Assembly: GCA_023151145.1 (NCBI GenBank)
Contig: JAKLJM010000078.1
Span: forward strand, 1-8,605
Source: Bacteriovoracaceae bacterium
Lineage (GTDB): Bacteria > Bdellovibrionota > Bacteriovoracia > Bacteriovoracales > Bacteriovoracaceae
Direction of reading: 5' to 3'
Length of the DNA stretch: 8,605 bases
Position numbers and translations under genes: made by a program. Position 1 is the first letter of the stretch; the number at the start of each line of letters is the position of its first letter. Below are positions 6,196 to 8,605 of this stretch, in pieces. The notes under the pieces are model-generated. The model searched no databases. It had not been told where the DNA came from and worked only from the letters and a program-made list of their open reading frames with translations.

Positions 6196-7131
6196 ATGAA
6201 AAGAATTTTAGCCTTTTTGTTCATGTTCACTTTGTGTGCATGTGGTAGCTGGAAAAAAAAAGACTCCCAACCTTTATGGATAACTGATACCAATGAATCA
6301 TGTTCATCGGGATCAATCTGTGCTGTTGGAGAGGGGAAAAACGCTGAAGAGTCCAGAGCGCGTGCAATGGCCAATTTAGCAAAGATTTTTGAGAATCAAA
6401 TTACTAGTGAATTTAAAACGAGTGTGACGAGTAAGGCTGAGATCGTTCAAGAGGAGTCAGAGGATTTCATCGTTGAACAAACAAAGTTGTTACTTGAAGG
6501 CGCAGAAATAAAGAAAACTTTTATCAATCAAAATCAAAATTATGCTTTAGCTGAAATTTCAAAAAGTAAGTGGGCATCTTTACTGAGAAAAGATATCGAA
6601 TTAATCGATAATAAAATCAAAGCACGTTTAAAAGAAAAATCGATCACTTCTCTAGTGGCCGTTGAAAAGTTGTTAAAAGAAAGAGCTCCATTAGAAAGAA
6701 AAATGCAATTTTTAGGAGCAGTAAGTTTTATAGCGCCAATTAGTCTTGAAGCACTGGCAGAAGAAAAAGTGCGAAGACAAGAAGAAATAAGAATTTTTGT
6801 CAACGTTAATGGCGTAGACAAAGAAGATTTCACTGCGCTTTTAAAAGAAGGTCTAAGCCAGGCAGGATTTTCGACAACAGAAGGCAACCAAGCAACTCAT
6901 CAAATGAATGTTTCAGTAAAAGCCAAAGATGCCTATTTAAAAGTGCAGGGCTTTATGAAAAAATCATATGTCATAAAATGTATTTTAAAAGATAAGTCGG
7001 GCAAAGAATTATCAACAGTCGTATTTGATTATGCGGAATCTGGAAGAAGTATTGATCAAATTGAAGCCAAAGTTTTTGGCCAGTTTAAAACAGATGTAAA
7101 TGAAAGAATTAATGAATTTAATATTCAATAA
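6196..7131 (+). CDS. LPP20-domain lipoprotein with an extra C-terminal domain (second copy)
   Basis: A 311-aa lipoprotein. The signal peptide ends in lipobox LCAC (Cys16) with Gly at +2, so outer membrane is predicted. The LPP20-like domain covers about residues 25-125: PLWI (26-29), SICAVGEG (40-47), a helix with ESRARAMANLAKIFE (52-66), LLEGAEIKKTF (99-109) and NYALAEISK (115-123). A charged helical region, 126-195, joins it to a second alpha/beta domain (about 197-311): IRIFVNVNGVDKEDF, then alternating strands, then ESGRSIDQIEAKVFGQF. I cannot place this second domain; the two-part layout recalls FlgT, but that is only an analogy. Cys36/Cys42 and Cys262 are present. The start has only a weak purine site (GAAGAAAG, 6180-6187). 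A nine-A run at 6253-6261 encodes the lysines after the lipidation site. The gene ends 12 nt before the LpoB-like start. Confidence 0.85.
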   Translation: MKRILAFLFMFTLCACGSWKKKDSQPLWITDTNESCSSGSICAVGEGKNAEESRARAMANLAKIFENQITSEFKTSVTSKAEIVQEESEDFIVEQTKLLLEGAEIKKTFINQNQNYALAEISKSKWASLLRKDIELIDNKIKARLKEKSITSLVAVEKLLKERAPLERKMQFLGAVSFIAPISLEALAEEKVRRQEEIRIFVNVNGVDKEDFTALLKEGLSQAGFSTTEGNQATHQMNVSVKAKDAYLKVQGFMKKSYVIKCILKDKSGKELSTVVFDYAESGRSIDQIEAKVFGQFKTDVNERINEFNIQ

Positions 7132-7132
7132 A

Positions 7133-7138
7133 TGGAGG
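7133..7138 (+). promoter_or_regulatory. Ribosome-binding site that fixes the 7144 start
   Basis: TGGAGG sits 5 nt before the ATG at 7144. The alternative ATG at 7132 overlaps this site, directly follows the previous stop and has no ribosome-binding site of its own. Starting at 7144 also gives a standard MKK signal-peptide beginning. Confidence 0.85.
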
Positions 7139-7143
7139 ATTTT

Positions 7144-7758
7144 ATGAAAAAAATGCAATGGGTTTTAGCGCTATTATTAGCATCATCTCTTTTAACATCT
7201 TGTGGCGGATTTAAATCAAAAAGAGTCAGTGGTAATGAAGGTGATGAACTTGCCCAAGAAATTACTGATAAGTGGATCATTAAGGACACTGAAATTGCCG
7301 TGAAAGATATCCTTAAACAAATTGATGCCCATCCTTCATTTCAAGAGTATTTACGCGCAAATAAAAAGCCTAAAATTTTTATTGCTGAAGTACAAAACGA
7401 AACAGCTGAACCTTATTTTCCAATTGCTGACTTGAATGATGAATTATTAAATGAATTTTCATACACCGGAAGATTTACTCTTTTAGATGCAGCTCAAAGA
7501 GAAAAGCTACTAAAAGAAATTAAATATCAAAATGACGGAATGGTTGATCCAAAACAAGCAAAAAGTATTGGGAAACAATATGGTGCAGATTTATTAGTTT
7601 TTGGATCTGTGAGAATGCAACCAGAATCTCGTGACGGAAAAACAATTAAACAATACTCTGTAAATATGAGAATGACGAATCTTGAAACATCAGAAGAAGT
7701 GCTGCGTGTGAGAACAAAAACTCAGAAATACTCAGAGCAAAGTAAAACTGGTTGGTAG
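7144..7758 (+). CDS. LpoB-like outer-membrane lipoprotein
   Basis: A 204-aa lipoprotein of the LpoB / CsgG-related fold. E. coli LpoB spans the periplasm and activates the peptidoglycan synthase PBP1B; the role in this organism is inferred. The signal peptide ends in lipobox LTSC (Cys20), with Gly at +2. After a short linker comes DKWIIKDTEIAVKDIL (42-57), then the core: KPKIFIAEVQNETAE (75-89, the first strand and family N-E/R-T motif), LNDELLNEFSYTGRFTLLD (97-115), YQNDGMVDP (128-136), AKSIGKQYGADLLVFGSV (139-156) and YSVNMRMTNLETSEEVLR (171-188). The proline-rich linker of the enterobacterial protein is absent, which makes it closer to the generic proteobacterial LpoB-type family. It is 12 nt from the LPP20 gene before it and 2 nt from the gene after it. 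The family call is confident. Confidence 0.9.
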   Translation: MKKMQWVLALLLASSLLTSCGGFKSKRVSGNEGDELAQEITDKWIIKDTEIAVKDILKQIDAHPSFQEYLRANKKPKIFIAEVQNETAEPYFPIADLNDELLNEFSYTGRFTLLDAAQREKLLKEIKYQNDGMVDPKQAKSIGKQYGADLLVFGSVRMQPESRDGKTIKQYSVNMRMTNLETSEEVLRVRTKTQKYSEQSKTGW

Positions 7759-7760
7759 TA

Positions 7761-8605
7761 ATGAAAAAGCTTCTTAGTTCATTTTTACTTACTTTTTTTC
7801 TATTTGGATGTGCCACTTCGGGAAGAGATGGGGCAAGAAAAGTAAGAGCATTGCTCTTAGAAAAGAAGAACTCTGAAGCTTTGGAATTTGCTAAGACTGA
7901 TGATTTTTACCGTGAAGAAAAAGATCGATTATTAAAACAAATGGAGCTTGGATCTTTACATTATTTAAATGGAAACTATTACCAAGCGCTACAATCTTTT
8001 GATAAAGCAAAAGAAATAAGTGATCAGCTCTTCACTATTAGCCTTTCAAAAAAAGCATCGACTATTATTTCTAATGATAATTCAGACAATTATTATGGTG
8101 AGCGCTACGAGCGCTCACTAATAAGATACTACCAATCTCTCATGCATTATTTACTTTATACCAACGGTAAATATGAAAAATTCTCAGAAAATGTTTACGG
8201 GGAAGATGGTAAAAAATTATCTGAAAGAGTGATAGATGAAAAAATATTAGATGATGCTACTAAACGCTTTCACTTGCAAGCGGCGAGAAGTGTACTTATT
8301 GAATGGGATTCTTTACTGAATACTTTTAAAAATAGCACAAGTGGAGAAGCTACTTTTAAAGATGATTTAAACGCAAAACTTTATGGGGCGCTTATTCATG
8401 AAGCATTGGGCTCTAGTAATGATCTTTCAATCGCTAAAAATTTATACAAGTCGGCCAAAGAGGTCTTAACTCGTTATTATAATTTGTTGCCAACTTTTAA
8501 TGGTAAAGCGAGCGAATTTCGCAAAGATTTTGAAAAACTGCCAAACTTATCAGCTAATGATTTCAAAAATTATGTCTATGAAACAGAAAAACAAAAAGAA
8601 CTTTT
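7761..8605 (+). CDS. COG3014-like helical-repeat lipoprotein, truncated by window end
   Basis: The frame stays open to the right edge, giving 281 residues of an incomplete protein. The signal peptide ends in lipobox LFGC (Cys17) with Ala at +2, so outer membrane is predicted. The mature part is almost all helical. A TPR-like unit lies at LGSLHYLNGNYYQALQSFDKAKEI (63-86). Then NYYGERYERSLIRYYQSLMHYLL (110-132) closely matches the YxGExYER...YYxxLxYL signature I associate with COG3014 lipoproteins. Another helical unit is LYGALIHEALGSSNDLSIAKNLYKSA (207-232). I recall COG3014 genes next to LpoB-type and LPP20-type genes in other proteobacteria, which this neighbourhood matches. The ATG is 2 nt after the upstream stop with no strong ribosome-binding site, so translational coupling is likely. 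A 9-bp inverted repeat falls in the YGERYERS codons. Confidence 0.85.
   Translation, partial: MKKLLSSFLLTFFLFGCATSGRDGARKVRALLLEKKNSEALEFAKTDDFYREEKDRLLKQMELGSLHYLNGNYYQALQSFDKAKEISDQLFTISLSKKASTIISNDNSDNYYGERYERSLIRYYQSLMHYLLYTNGKYEKFSENVYGEDGKKLSERVIDEKILDDATKRFHLQAARSVLIEWDSLLNTFKNSTSGEATFKDDLNAKLYGALIHEALGSSNDLSIAKNLYKSAKEVLTRYYNLLPTFNGKASEFRKDFEKLPNLSANDFKNYVYETEKQKEL
8098..8118. repeat. GC-rich perfect inverted repeat inside the COG3014-like gene
   Basis: GTGAGCGCT (8098-8106) and AGCGCTCAC (8110-8118) are exact reverse complements around a 3-nt loop (ACG). Each arm contains the palindrome AGCGCT. It lies in coding sequence, with no T tract after it. Part of the symmetry follows from the repeated Glu-Arg codons GAG CGC. 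Confidence 0.7.

Overview
The window is AT-rich (GC roughly 35-40 % by eye) with strongly A/T-ending codons. It is densely packed, and all nine supported genes lie on the + strand. The mix suggests a low-GC Gram-negative bacterium: lepA, a surface-glycan type glycosyltransferase, UDP-glucose dehydrogenase, a Nit1-type amidase and a run of lipoproteins with Lol-type outer-membrane signals. The relatives I recall best are in Bdellovibrionota (Bacteriovoracales-like). That placement is an inference from memory of similar proteins; no rRNA or tRNA is present to test it.

Layout. (1) 1-1155: the 3' two thirds of lepA (elongation factor 4), running in from the left edge. (2) 1193-1819: an unrecognised 208-aa soluble protein, followed after 9 nt and in the same reading frame by a GTG-started glycosyltransferase-like gene (1829-2872). 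(3) 2933-4264 and 4267-5055: ugd and a nitrilase-family amidase (Nit1 type), separated by 2 nt and probably sharing a promoter candidate in the 60-nt gap before ugd. (4) 5141-8605 (right edge): five consecutive lipoprotein genes. They are a small DUF4156/RcsF-like protein, two LPP20-domain lipoproteins, an LpoB-like lipoprotein and a COG3014-like helical-repeat lipoprotein that is cut by the window end. A perfect 12-bp-stem intrinsic terminator lies between the two LPP20 genes.

How the genes may work together. The glycosyltransferase and Ugd fit cell-surface polysaccharide or LPS synthesis, since Ugd supplies UDP-glucuronate, but no other pathway gene is visible. The lipoprotein block is the most interesting part. 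All five products have signal peptides with a lipobox Cys and no Asp at +2, so all are predicted to reach the outer membrane. LpoB-like, LPP20 and COG3014 proteins are known or suspected envelope-assembly factors: LpoB activates PBP1B in E. coli, and LPP20-type FlgP and FlgT build the H ring of Vibrio sheathed flagella. A plausible but unproven reading is one outer-membrane lipoprotein complex acting on peptidoglycan synthesis or on a trans-envelope machine.

No RNA genes, insertion sequences, CRISPR arrays, attachment sites or origins were found. No intergenic gap exceeds 85 nt.
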